Below are positions 42,447 to 51,735 of a stretch of DNA of 64,000 bases, in pieces. The stretch spans positions 248,001 through 312,000 of the forward strand of contig NZ_AP025463.1 of assembly GCF_024347335.1 (NCBI RefSeq), in the 5' to 3' direction. A model generated the notes under the pieces. The model ran no database searches and was not told the origin of the DNA. It saw only the letters and a program-made list of their open reading frames with translations. The position numbers and the translations under genes are program-made. How positions within the stretch are numbered: position 1 is the first letter of the stretch; each line of letters begins with the position of its first letter. The DNA comes from Vibrio celticus (GTDB lineage Bacteria; Pseudomonadota; Gammaproteobacteria; Enterobacterales; Vibrionaceae).

Positions 42447-43463
42447 ATGAGCAAGCCCATCGTATTGAGTGGTGTTCAACCATCTGGTGAACTAAGTATC
42501 GGTAACTACTTGGGTGCTCTACGTCAATGGCAACAGATGCAAGATGATTACGATTGCCAATACTGTGTTGTAGACCTTCACGCAATTACGGTTCGCCAAG
42601 ATCCGAAAGCCCTGCATGAAGCGACTCTAGACGCACTAGCAATCTGTCTTGCTGTCGGTGTTGATCCAAAGAAGAGCACGCTATTTGTTCAGTCACACGT
42701 ACCAGAGCATGCTCAACTTGGTTGGCTTCTTAACTGTTACACGCAAATGGGTGAACTGAGTCGTATGACTCAGTTTAAAGATAAGTCTGCACGTCACTCA
42801 AACGACGTAAACGTAGGCCTATACGACTACCCAGTGTTGATGGCTGCAGACATCCTGCTTTACGGTGCTCACCAAGTGCCTGTAGGTAGCGACCAGAAAC
42901 AACACTTAGAGCTAGCGCGTGATATCGCAACTCGCTTTAACAACATCTACGGTCCTGAAACGCCAATCTTCCAAGTACCAGAACCTTACATTCCAACAGT
43001 GAATGCACGTGTAATGAGCCTGCAAGATGCGACGAAGAAGATGTCTAAGTCAGATGATAACCGTAAGAACGTGATTACTCTGCTAGAAGAGCCTAAGTCG
43101 ATCATCAAGAAGATCAACAAAGCGCAAACCGATGCAGAAACACCACCACGCATTGCTCACGATTGGGAAAACAAAGCGGGTATCTCTAACCTAATGGGTC
43201 TTTACTCGGCAGCGACGGGTAAAACGTTCGAAGAGATCGAAGCGCAGTACCAAGGCGTTGAAATGTACGGTCCATTCAAGAAAGACGTAGGCGCAGCATT
43301 AGTTGAGATGCTTGAGCCTATTCAAGCTGAATACCACCGTATCCGTGCTGACCGTGCTTACATGGACGCAGTAATGAAAGCCGGTGCTGAAAAAGCCTCT
43401 GAGCGTGCTGCAGTGACACTGAAAAAAGCATACGAAGCAGTAGGTTTTGTTACTCGCCCATAG
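42447..43463 (+). CDS. trpS: Tryptophanyl-tRNA synthetase
   Basis: It charges tRNA-Trp. The 338 residues are a class Ic synthetase with the HIGH-like SGELSIGNYLGAL (13-25), the AADILLYGAHQVPVGSDQKQH tryptophan pocket split over the Rossmann fold, and KMSKS near residue 197. It closes the dam superoperon order and has its own terminator. Confidence 0.97.
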   Translation: MSKPIVLSGVQPSGELSIGNYLGALRQWQQMQDDYDCQYCVVDLHAITVRQDPKALHEATLDALAICLAVGVDPKKSTLFVQSHVPEHAQLGWLLNCYTQMGELSRMTQFKDKSARHSNDVNVGLYDYPVLMAADILLYGAHQVPVGSDQKQHLELARDIATRFNNIYGPETPIFQVPEPYIPTVNARVMSLQDATKKMSKSDDNRKNVITLLEEPKSIIKKINKAQTDAETPPRIAHDWENKAGISNLMGLYSAATGKTFEEIEAQYQGVEMYGPFKKDVGAALVEMLEPIQAEYHRIRADRAYMDAVMKAGAEKASERAAVTLKKAYEAVGFVTRP

Positions 43464-43494
43464 GGTGAACTAACACGACTCGCTTGAAAATTTG

Positions 43495-43529
43495 AGCCCA
43501 AAGTAGCTTTTGTTTACTTTGGGCTTTTT
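43495..43529 (+). terminator. trpS terminator
   Basis: AGCCCAAAGTA and TACTTTGGGCT flank a loop and are followed by TTTTT, about 30 bases after the trpS stop. Confidence 0.92.
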
Positions 43530-43848
43530 AATGCCCATTCCATTTACCTTCCTCGAAACCCCCTTGTTTGAATTGATAATTTACGCAGTATCTGATTAGC
43601 ATATCCATCATATTAATGCTGTGCAGATGATCTTATTCAGCACTTCTGAGCTTTATAAATTCATACTCATTTCTATATATGTTGGAAATATATAACGTGC
43701 CAAACAATTGATGATTCCAAAGTGATAAGTTCCTCATTTTCTTGCCAACTGACTTATTCCTTTCATAAATAAACCTGATAGTTACCACAAAATACATGAC
43801 TGCCCATAGATGGCAGTGACTATAAATCAATGAACTCAGGTGAAACGG
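43530..43848. other. Gap before the extracellular nuclease gene
   Basis: About 320 AT-rich bases hold the nuclease promoter and leader. A 65-codon minus-strand frame at 43633-43830 looks accidental. I cannot place an operator with confidence. Confidence 0.4.
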
Positions 43849-46443
43849 ATGGCTCTTTTACACAAACCTTCATTGCTAGCAGTGGCAATTGGTAGCTTGT
43901 TAACCACAAGCGCACACGCTGATTTGTTTATTTCACAATATGTGGAAGGCGGCAGCTACAACAAAGCGGTTGAGATCGCCAATAGTGGCGATAACAGCAT
44001 TAGTTTAGATGGTTACTCATTGGCGAAATCTGCTAATGGCAACGGATCATGGGGTGCCACTTTACCTTTAGATGGCCACGTTTTAGCGCCCGGTGAGGTG
44101 CTTGTTGTTGCTCATACCAGTGCTAGTGATGAGATTAAGGCGGTCGCTGACATTCTAAATGCTTCATTGGCTAATCATAATGGTGACGACCCGCTAGCTA
44201 TCTTGAATGCAGATGGTTCGGTGCATGATGTTGTTGGTTTGATGGGCGATGTGGACTGGGGCAAAGATGTTACTTTGGTTCGTGCGACACAAACACCTTC
44301 GGCGACGTTTGATGCTTCGCAATGGGTATCGCTACCAAAAGACAACATTGAAGGCCTAGGTTCACCAGACAGTGTTGAGCTGCCAGAAGCGTTCACTTGC
44401 ACACAAGATGGCTCTGACCCAGTATTTACCACCATTCAAGAAATCCAAGGTGAGGGCGCAACATCGCCATTCATTGATGGCTACCCGTATATCACCGACG
44501 ATGAGTACTTCGTAAAAGGTGTGGTTAGCGCAGTGACAACGGGCCTAACCAAAGGCTTCTACCTGCAAGCACTTGAGGATGATTTCAACTCAAGCACTTC
44601 TGAAGGCCTATTTATCCATACTAACCAGTCGAGCTCAGAGTTAGCTGCGGGCGATGTAGTGTGTGTGAAAGGTAAGGTTCAAGAATACTACAGCCACACT
44701 CAGCTTAAAGTTGAAAACAACCAATGGCTAAAGCAGGGTGAACAACAAGCCCCTGAAGCGACGGCGATTGAAGCGCTAGACAGTGATGAGAACTTCGCTG
44801 CAACGCTTGAACGCTACGAAGGTATGTTGGTGAAAACAACCGAAGCGCTTGATATGCGTGTGACGCGTACCTTTGGTTATGACTACGCAGGTCGTCGTAA
44901 TAACATGGTACTGGCGCATGAGCGTATTAACATGCAGCCAAATCAGCTTTTCGCCGCGGGATCTGACGAAGCGAAGCAGCAAACTGAAGACAACGCAGAC
45001 CGTCGTCTTTTCGTTGAAACCGATCAAAAAGCGGCTGATGGCCAAGTTCCTTTCTACCCCGACTTTGGCCGTACTGATATCGACCAAGATGGTTCAACAG
45101 AAGATTACATCCGCATTGATGACACCATTGTTGGCCTAGAAGGCGTGTTGACCTACAGCTACGGTGAGTACCGTTTAATTGCGACTAACCAGATCTCGGC
45201 TGAAAACTTCGTTCGTAACGATCCGCGTACCGACAAACCAGACATGGATGAAGGCGACCTACGTATCGCGACCTTCAACGTATTGAACTACTTTAACTCT
45301 CCATTTGGTGGCGACGCGAATCAGCACGGCAACAACCGTGGTGCGAACACCATCACTGAGTTTGAAATGCAGCAAGAGAAGATTGTGAACGCGATTCTTC
45401 GTCTAGACGCTGACATCATTGGTTTGATGGAAATTGAGAACAACGGATTTGGTGAAGGCTCTGCCATTCAGCAACTTGTAAACCAACTGAATGATCGCAT
45501 TGAGCGTAAGAAAGACCGTTATACCTTTGTGGCTGTCGACTCGAACGAAGATGGCGTAACCGACGAGATGGACTCGATTGGTACTGACGTAATCACAACG
45601 GGTGTTATCTATCGTAAGAAGGTGGTGAAGCTTAAAGACAGCCGTGTTATCGCGATGCCAAGCCAACAAGCACCAGAGGTGTTAGACGATTCAGGCAAGG
45701 TGATTGAAGATGGTAAGAACTACCAACGTGACTCATTGGCGCCAACCTTTAAAGTTAAAGGAACCAAAGAGAAACTCACCGTAGCGATTAACCACTTTAA
45801 ATCGAAAGGTTCTAAGTGTTGGGAAGATGCAGCACCGATTGAGCAGGGCGGTCAAGGTGGTGTTGATGCCGATAAGCAAGGCTCATGTGAGAACTTCCGT
45901 GTGGCAGCGGCGGTGGCACTGGGTGAAGCGCTTGATGGCATCAAAGGTCACAAAGTGATTCTGGGTGATATGAACTCGTACGGCATGGAAGATCCAATGC
46001 TGGTGCTAACCGATTACTCGGAAGAGAAATACGGCAAGCAGATCAAAGCAGCTCGTAATACTTACATTGATGGCGTTGAGCAGTTTGGTGACAGCGGTGC
46101 GGTGATTACTAAGAACTACGGCTACATTAATGCAGTGGCTCAAAAGCACCCAGACAGCTGGAGCTACTCATACAATGACGAAGTGGGCGCACTGGATCAC
46201 CTGTTGATCAGCGACAGCCTGAAAGGCATGGTGGTGGATTCAACTGACTGGCACATCAATGGTGGTGAGTCGACGTTGTTTGATTACAACGGAGAGTACA
46301 AAGGCGATCTACCTAAATACCAAGATCACTTCCGTTCATCGGATCATGATCCTGCAGTTCTTGAACTGCGAGTAGGTGGTTCATTTGGCTTTGGTGCTCT
46401 GATGTCACTATTTGGCTTAGCAATGTGGCGTCGTCGTAAATAG
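43849..46443 (+). CDS. xds: Extracellular endonuclease/exonuclease (ExeM/NucH/Xds type) with GlyGly-CTERM
   Basis: It is a secreted DNase that degrades extracellular DNA for phosphate, biofilm turnover and escape from traps. The ATG at 43849 (864 residues) has AGGTGA at good spacing; a GTG nine bases earlier is possible. A signal peptide should be cut after SAHA (residue 24). A lamin-tail domain, an OB-fold region, and a C-terminal endonuclease/exonuclease/phosphatase domain follow (DLRIATFNVLNYF, IGLMEIENNG, VILGDMNSYG, LDHLLIS, SSDHDPAVLEL). The end, GGSFGFGALMSLFGLAMWRRRK, is split here as GGSFGFG plus a hydrophobic stretch and basic tail, a GlyGly-CTERM sorting signal for rhombosortase. 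The xds name is by analogy with V. cholerae. Confidence 0.88.
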   Translation: MALLHKPSLLAVAIGSLLTTSAHADLFISQYVEGGSYNKAVEIANSGDNSISLDGYSLAKSANGNGSWGATLPLDGHVLAPGEVLVVAHTSASDEIKAVADILNASLANHNGDDPLAILNADGSVHDVVGLMGDVDWGKDVTLVRATQTPSATFDASQWVSLPKDNIEGLGSPDSVELPEAFTCTQDGSDPVFTTIQEIQGEGATSPFIDGYPYITDDEYFVKGVVSAVTTGLTKGFYLQALEDDFNSSTSEGLFIHTNQSSSELAAGDVVCVKGKVQEYYSHTQLKVENNQWLKQGEQQAPEATAIEALDSDENFAATLERYEGMLVKTTEALDMRVTRTFGYDYAGRRNNMVLAHERINMQPNQLFAAGSDEAKQQTEDNADRRLFVETDQKAADGQVPFYPDFGRTDIDQDGSTEDYIRIDDTIVGLEGVLTYSYGEYRLIATNQISAENFVRNDPRTDKPDMDEGDLRIATFNVLNYFNSPFGGDANQHGNNRGANTITEFEMQQEKIVNAILRLDADIIGLMEIENNGFGEGSAIQQLVNQLNDRIERKKDRYTFVAVDSNEDGVTDEMDSIGTDVITTGVIYRKKVVKLKDSRVIAMPSQQAPEVLDDSGKVIEDGKNYQRDSLAPTFKVKGTKEKLTVAINHFKSKGSKCWEDAAPIEQGGQGGVDADKQGSCENFRVAAAVALGEALDGIKGHKVILGDMNSYGMEDPMLVLTDYSEEKYGKQIKAARNTYIDGVEQFGDSGAVITKNYGYINAVAQKHPDSWSYSYNDEVGALDHLLISDSLKGMVVDSTDWHINGGESTLFDYNGEYKGDLPKYQDHFRSSDHDPAVLELRVGGSFGFGALMSLFGLAMWRRRK

Positions 46444-46643
46444 CTCAATCACAAATAGATTGGCTTGCTATACAAGTAAGCCAATTCAGATAACTTAGCG
46501 CTATCTGTAAACAATTAAGGTCAACTTAGGTTGGCCTTAATTATTGGCTAAATGCAGTTTCCACTTGCCTTTCGCCATGGGTATTGCACAATACCGCCCC
46601 TATATCTCCCAATCCTTTAGTATTTAGCAAACGATTTCGACCC

Positions 46644-47222
46644 ATGTTACTTATCATCGATAACTACGACTCTTTTACCTATAACTTGTATCAGTATTTC
46701 TGTGAGTTAGGGGTAACTGTAAAAGTTGTTCGCAACGATGAGATTGATATTGCAGGCATCGAAGCGCTAAATCCTAGCCATCTTGTTATCTCGCCGGGTC
46801 CATGTACGCCCGATGATGCGGGAATTTCGCTACAGGTGATTGAACACTTCGTTGGTAAGCTGCCGATCTTAGGTGTGTGTCTTGGTCATCAAGCCATTGC
46901 TCAAGTCTTTGGTGGTGAAGTGGTGAGAGCCAGACAAGTGATGCATGGTAAAACCTCTCCGATCCGTCATAACGGTAAGAGCGTTTTTCAAGGTCTCAAT
47001 AACCCTCTGACTGTGACTCGTTACCACTCTTTAGTGGTGAAAAACGGCACATTACCAGACTGCTTTGAGCTGACGTCTTGGACTGAATTTGAAGACGGTA
47101 GCATGGATGAGATCATGGGCTATCAACACAAAACCTTGCCAATTGATGCTGTCCAATTTCACCCTGAATCGATTAAAACAGAGCAAGGACACCAGCTTCT
47201 CGCTAACTTCCTAGCACGCTGA
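46644..47222 (+). CDS. pabA: Glutamine amidotransferase of aminodeoxychorismate synthase
   Basis: It supplies ammonia from glutamine to PabB for p-aminobenzoate and folate; in many bacteria it also serves anthranilate synthase. The ATG at 46644 gives 192 residues (MLLIIDNYDSFTYNL). The class I triad is C79 (LGVCLGHQ), H173 and E175 (QFHPESI). SPGPCTPDDAG is the oxyanion loop. Proximity to argD (astC) and crp is the usual gammaproteobacterial order. Confidence 0.94.
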   Translation: MLLIIDNYDSFTYNLYQYFCELGVTVKVVRNDEIDIAGIEALNPSHLVISPGPCTPDDAGISLQVIEHFVGKLPILGVCLGHQAIAQVFGGEVVRARQVMHGKTSPIRHNGKSVFQGLNNPLTVTRYHSLVVKNGTLPDCFELTSWTEFEDGSMDEIMGYQHKTLPIDAVQFHPESIKTEQGHQLLANFLAR

Positions 47223-47686
47223 GTGTTTAAATTTGACCCTTTCTCCGTCTAAATAAGCCAGTTAAACGTATTCCATTACCCGTTAAGCGTTTAAATTCGG
47301 GCGTTACGCGTCTTCATCCCTCTGACGCCGATCACTTTTTATAACATTTCTCCCTCGTCAGGTTAAGTTTTTAGCCTATGCAAAATTATTCGCGTTATTT
47401 CGTCTCGAACCCAATATACCGCAATGCCAGTAAGGCTTTGCTGTTGCTGGTTATACGTTTAGGTAAAAAAAGCTTCATAAAACAGATTAATTGATGCATA
47501 AATAGTCATAGGTAGTGACGTTTAGCTGGTTGTAAGGGATGGCTAAAGAATAATCTACTATTGAAAAGGTTAATTAAATGTAAATATAATGCTGCAGCGG
47601 GATTATGGCGAGAGAAAATATCTTTGTCTCACTTATGAACCAGTACGCTTATTTGCGAAGCTTGCGGTATCGAGAAGGAATGTACG
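47223..47686. promoter_or_regulatory. Long control region before argD/astC
   Basis: These 464 bases have no credible gene. Two candidate ARG boxes can be read: TATGCAAAATTATTCGCG at 47377-47394 and GATGCATAAATAGTCATA at 47493-47510. ArgR control would fit an enzyme used both in arginine synthesis and in the AST pathway. The boxes are not adjacent and remain tentative. Confidence 0.45.
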
Positions 47687-48898
47687 ATGACAGTGGAAAA
47701 AAAAGTAGAACGTAGTCTGTTTAATGAGGTGATGGTGCCTTGTTATAACCCAATGGAAATGATCCCAGTAAAAGGGGAAGGCGCACGCGTTTGGGACCAA
47801 CAAGGCCGAGAGTATATCGACTTTGCTGGTGGTATCGCTGTGAGCTGTTTGGGTCACTGTCACCCAGCAATGGTTAACGCAGTTACTGAGCAAGCAAACA
47901 AGATTTGGCATCTAAGTAACGTGATGACCAACGAACCTGCACTGCGTCTAGCTAAGAAGCTAACCGACGTATGTTTTGCAGAAAAAGTATTCTTTGCCAA
48001 CTCTGGCGCAGAAGCGAATGAAGCAGCTTTGAAGCTAGCTCGTCGTTGGGCGGCGGACGTTCACGGTCCTGAGAAATCTGAAATCATTGCATTCAAACAA
48101 GGTTTCCACGGTCGTACTTTCTTTACCGTAACTGTGGGTGGTCAAGAAGCTTACTCTGATGGTTTCGGTCCTAAACCGGGCGACGTTACTCACCTGCCTT
48201 ACAACGATATTGCAGCACTAGAAGCGCACATCTCTGATCGCACTTGTGCAATCATGATGGAACCTCTGCAAGGCGAGGGCGGTATCATCTCGCCAACCTC
48301 TGAATTCGTGAACACAGTTCGTGAACTGTGTGACAAACACAATGCACTGCTTATCTTTGATGAAGTGCAAACAGGTAATGGCCGTACTGGTAATTTTTAC
48401 GCTTACCAAGGTCTAGGTGTGACACCAGATATCTTGAGCACGGCTAAATCTCTGGGTGGCGGTTTCCCTATTGGTGCAATGCTGACGACTTCTGAACTGG
48501 CAACACACCTAAAAGTCGGTACGCACGGTTCTACATACGGTGGTAATCCACTGGCGTGTGCTGTTGCAGAAGCGGTTGTTGATGTGGTTAGCCAACCTGA
48601 AACATTAGCTGGCGTGAAAGAGCGTGAAGCATTGTTCCGTGATGGTCTTACTAAGATTAACGACAAGTATCAAATCTTCAGTGAAGTTCGTGGTAAAGGC
48701 CTACTACTAGGTGCTGCGCTTAACGAAGAGTGGCAAGGCCGTGCACGTGACGTATTAGTAGCAGCAGGCGAACAAGGCTTGATGGTACTGGTTGCGGGTG
48801 CAAACGTGGTTCGTTTCACGCCATCACTGGTTATTACTACACAAGAAATTGAAGAAGGCTTATCGAAACTAGACAAAGCAATCGCTACGCTAGTTTAG
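47687..48898 (+). CDS. argD: Acetylornithine/succinylornithine aminotransferase
   Basis: This PLP class III aminotransferase works in both arginine synthesis (ArgD) and the arginine succinyltransferase pathway (AstC). The 403 residues have the PLP lysine K254 in STAKSLGGGFP, D225 in LLIFDEVQTG, and FFANSGAEANEAALKLAR (103-120). astA and astD follow, so AstC activity is certain by context. No other argD is seen in the window's arginine genes, so a dual role is likely. Confidence 0.94.
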   Translation: MTVEKKVERSLFNEVMVPCYNPMEMIPVKGEGARVWDQQGREYIDFAGGIAVSCLGHCHPAMVNAVTEQANKIWHLSNVMTNEPALRLAKKLTDVCFAEKVFFANSGAEANEAALKLARRWAADVHGPEKSEIIAFKQGFHGRTFFTVTVGGQEAYSDGFGPKPGDVTHLPYNDIAALEAHISDRTCAIMMEPLQGEGGIISPTSEFVNTVRELCDKHNALLIFDEVQTGNGRTGNFYAYQGLGVTPDILSTAKSLGGGFPIGAMLTTSELATHLKVGTHGSTYGGNPLACAVAEAVVDVVSQPETLAGVKEREALFRDGLTKINDKYQIFSEVRGKGLLLGAALNEEWQGRARDVLVAAGEQGLMVLVAGANVVRFTPSLVITTQEIEEGLSKLDKAIATLV

Positions 48899-48954
48899 CC
48901 TGAGCGGCGTCATAGGAATGATCGCCAATAGAGCGATCCCATGACGTTCTGCTA

Positions 48955-48985
48955 AAGGCCCAAGCTTCTGGTTTTGGGCCTATTT
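48955..48985 (+). terminator. Hairpins between argD and astA
   Basis: AAAGGCCCAA and TTGGGCCT with TATTTT after it form a terminator-like hairpin. Upstream, CGTCAT...GATCGC pairs with GCGATC...ATGACG at 48908-48946. Both lie between two genes of one pathway, so they may reduce rather than stop transcription into astA. Confidence 0.6.
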
Positions 48986-49005
48986 TGCATCTGGAGGGAA
49001 TATTG

Positions 49006-50025
49006 ATGCTAGTTGTTCGCCCAATAAAATTATCTGATTACGATGCGCTGCATACCTGCGCGGTTGAATCTGGTCACGGATTCACATCTCTTCCGGTTAA
49101 CGAAGAACTGTTAACTAACCGTATTACTCACTCTGAATACAGCTTTGCCAAACAAGACGTGACTGAACCCGGAGATGAAGGCTACCTAATGGTTGGCTTT
49201 GATACCGAAACCGGTGAAGTTGCAGGTACCACAGGTATCGAAGCCTCAATTGGCTGGGATGTTCCGTTTTACTCTTACCACATCAGCAAAGTGGTTCACT
49301 CATCGCAAAAACTTGGCGTAAATAACATCGTTAAGCTGCTGACTTTCGGTAATAACTACACCGGATGCAGTGAGATCTGCACACTGTTCTTGCGCCCGGC
49401 TTTCCGCGGTGGATTGAATGGTCGTCTGATGTCTAAGTGTCGCTTCTTGATCATGTCTGAGCACCCAGAGCGTTTCTCAAAAACGATTTTTGCTGAGATG
49501 CGTGGTGTATCGGATGCCGAAGGCAACTCTCCTTTCTGGCAATGGTTGCAAGAGCACTTCTTCTCGATTGACTTCACGCTTGCCGATTACCTAACCGGTA
49601 TTGGTAAGAAAGGCTTCATTGCAGACCTAATGCCGAAGCTACCTATCTACGTGAACCTACTGAGCAAAGAAGCTCAAGCGGTGATCGGAGAGGTACATGA
49701 CAATACGCGCCCTGCACTTAAGTTGCTGGAACGTGAAGGTTTCACTAACCGTGGCTATGTCGATATCTTTGATGCAGGCCCAACGGTTGAGTGTGATCTA
49801 AGAAACATCGAATCTGTGCGTTACTCAATTCGAGCACAGGTTCAAATTGCAGAGCACTCTAGCTCTAAAGACTTCCTAATTGGTAATACCTCGTTTGAGA
49901 ACTTCCGCGCAGTAGCCGCGAAAGGTGCGTATGACCAAGCAAGCGACACAGTGATTTTATCATCTGAAGTAGCAAGCGCTCTTGAAGTAACAGAAGGCGA
50001 ATTCGTTCGCATGTTGGCTCAGTAA
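49006..50025 (+). CDS. astA: Arginine N-succinyltransferase
   Basis: It transfers succinyl from succinyl-CoA to arginine, the first step of ammonia-producing arginine catabolism. The ATG at 49006 (339 residues, MLVVRPIKLSDYDAL) has GGAGG upstream; a longer frame is unsupported. GNAT-like motifs and the conserved ICTLFLRPAFRGGLNGRLMSK region (split over two lines of the fold) and EGFTNRGYVDIFDAGP are typical of AstA. It lies between argD and astD. Confidence 0.95.
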   Translation: MLVVRPIKLSDYDALHTCAVESGHGFTSLPVNEELLTNRITHSEYSFAKQDVTEPGDEGYLMVGFDTETGEVAGTTGIEASIGWDVPFYSYHISKVVHSSQKLGVNNIVKLLTFGNNYTGCSEICTLFLRPAFRGGLNGRLMSKCRFLIMSEHPERFSKTIFAEMRGVSDAEGNSPFWQWLQEHFFSIDFTLADYLTGIGKKGFIADLMPKLPIYVNLLSKEAQAVIGEVHDNTRPALKLLEREGFTNRGYVDIFDAGPTVECDLRNIESVRYSIRAQVQIAEHSSSKDFLIGNTSFENFRAVAAKGAYDQASDTVILSSEVASALEVTEGEFVRMLAQ

Positions 50026-50064
50026 GAGCGGCGATTATCTGTCGAAGATTTTAAGGATAGAAGT

Positions 50065-51522
50065 ATGACTCAGTGGATAGCAGGACAGTGGGTGGCAGGT
50101 CAAGGTGACGCCATGACATCAGTAAGCCCATACAACAATGAAGTAGTGTGGCAGGGTGATAGCGCAACACCAGCACAGGTTGAATCTGCAGTAGCAGCAG
50201 CTCGTGAAGCCTTCTTGGTTTGGAAAAAACTGAGCTTTGCAGAGCGTGAAGCGATCGTGTTGAACTTTGCTGAGAAAGTTAAAGAGAACAGCGAAGAAAT
50301 CGCACAGATTATCGCGAAAGAGACGGGCAAACCGATTTGGGAAACTCGCACTGAAGCGGGAGCGATGGCGGGCAAGATTGCTATCTCAATCCGTGCTTAC
50401 CATGAGCGTACCGGTGAAGCTTCTCGTGAAGCGGCAGGCAACCAGATTGTACTGCGTCATCGTCCATTAGGCGTGATGGCGGTATTTGGTCCTTATAACT
50501 TCCCGGGTCACTTACCAAACGGTCATATTGTTCCTGCATTGCTATCGGGTAATACCGTGGTATTTAAGCCTTCAGAGCAGACACCTTGGACGGGTGAGTT
50601 TGCGATGAAGCTATGGCAAGAAGCGGGTCTTCCTGCTGGTGTAATCAACCTAGTACAAGGCGCTAAAGAGACAGGTATCGCACTAGCCGATGCCAAAGGT
50701 CTTGATGGCGTGCTGTTCACAGGTAGTGCTAATACTGGCCATATCCTGCATCGTCAATTCGCGGGTCAACCGGGCAAGATGCTAGCGCTAGAGATGGGTG
50801 GCAATAACCCTATGGTGATCAGTGACCAATATGGTGACGCAGACGCAACGGTATACACCATTATCCAATCGGCGTTCATCAGTGCGGGTCAACGCTGTAC
50901 ATGTGCTCGTCGCCTGTATGTGCCTGTTGGCGAGAAGGGTGATCTGCTACTCGATAAGCTGGTCGCAGCGACGCAAAAGATTCGTGTCGATCAGCCATTC
51001 GCTGAACCAGCACCCTTTATGGGGCCGCAAATCTCTGAAGCTGCGGCTAAGTTCATTCTGGACGCGCAAGCGAATCTACAATCGTTAGGCGGTGTCAGCC
51101 TAGTAGAAGCAAAAGCGGGTCAAGCGGCGTTTGTTTCTCCGGGTATTATCGATGCAACCAACATTGCTGAACTGCCGGATGAAGAGTACTTCGGTCCATT
51201 GCTACAAGTTGTTCGTTACCAGTCACTAGAGCAAGCGGTTGAGCTAGCTAACGACACTCGTTTTGGTTTATCTGCTGGCTTAGTATCAACAGATGATTCT
51301 GAATGGGAATACTTCGTTGACCATATCCGTGCGGGTATTGTTAACCGTAACCGTCAGCTAACAGGCGCAAGTGGTGATGCACCATTTGGTGGTCCGGGTG
51401 CTTCAGGCAACCTACGCCCAAGTGCTTACTATGCGGCGGACTACTGTGCTTATCCTATGGCTTCAATGGAAGGCGGTGAAACTCAACTTCCAGCAACGTT
51501 TAGCCCAGGTATTGAGCTTTAA
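50065..51522 (+). CDS. astD: Succinylglutamate semialdehyde dehydrogenase
   Basis: It oxidises succinylglutamate semialdehyde with NAD in the AST pathway. The 485 residues are an aldehyde dehydrogenase with general base E243 (LALEMGGNNP) and nucleophile C278 (SAGQRCTCARR). FGPYNFPGHLPNGH (141-154) and the NAD motif LFTGSANTG are present. astB and astE are not in this window, so the cluster is split. Confidence 0.95.
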   Translation: MTQWIAGQWVAGQGDAMTSVSPYNNEVVWQGDSATPAQVESAVAAAREAFLVWKKLSFAEREAIVLNFAEKVKENSEEIAQIIAKETGKPIWETRTEAGAMAGKIAISIRAYHERTGEASREAAGNQIVLRHRPLGVMAVFGPYNFPGHLPNGHIVPALLSGNTVVFKPSEQTPWTGEFAMKLWQEAGLPAGVINLVQGAKETGIALADAKGLDGVLFTGSANTGHILHRQFAGQPGKMLALEMGGNNPMVISDQYGDADATVYTIIQSAFISAGQRCTCARRLYVPVGEKGDLLLDKLVAATQKIRVDQPFAEPAPFMGPQISEAAAKFILDAQANLQSLGGVSLVEAKAGQAAFVSPGIIDATNIAELPDEEYFGPLLQVVRYQSLEQAVELANDTRFGLSAGLVSTDDSEWEYFVDHIRAGIVNRNRQLTGASGDAPFGGPGASGNLRPSAYYAADYCAYPMASMEGGETQLPATFSPGIEL

Positions 51523-51550
51523 TTTAGGCTAATGAGTCTTAGGCTCATGC

Positions 51551-51583
51551 GTTAAGCTTGAAAGAGGGAGGTGGTGTTATCAC
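51551..51583 (+). terminator. astD terminator
   Basis: AAAGAGGGAGGTG and CACTTCCCTTTT pair with one G-T wobble around a 7-base loop, 28 bases after the astD stop. Confidence 0.8.
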
Positions 51584-51735
51584 TTCCCTTTTCCACCACG
51601 TCCGACACCTAGATTGGGCGGTAGATAATAATAGAACAAGTATGTCACAGGCTGATGGCTGCTGACTCTGTGTCTCAGCTTCTCCCTCTCTAATCCAAAT
51701 TACTAGCTTGCTAGAACCTCTGACAAGGAGTCACC

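Noticed and set aside
43633..43830. 65-codon minus-strand frame before the nuclease gene
   Set aside because: AT-rich promoter region, no ribosome-binding site, no recognisable sequence.
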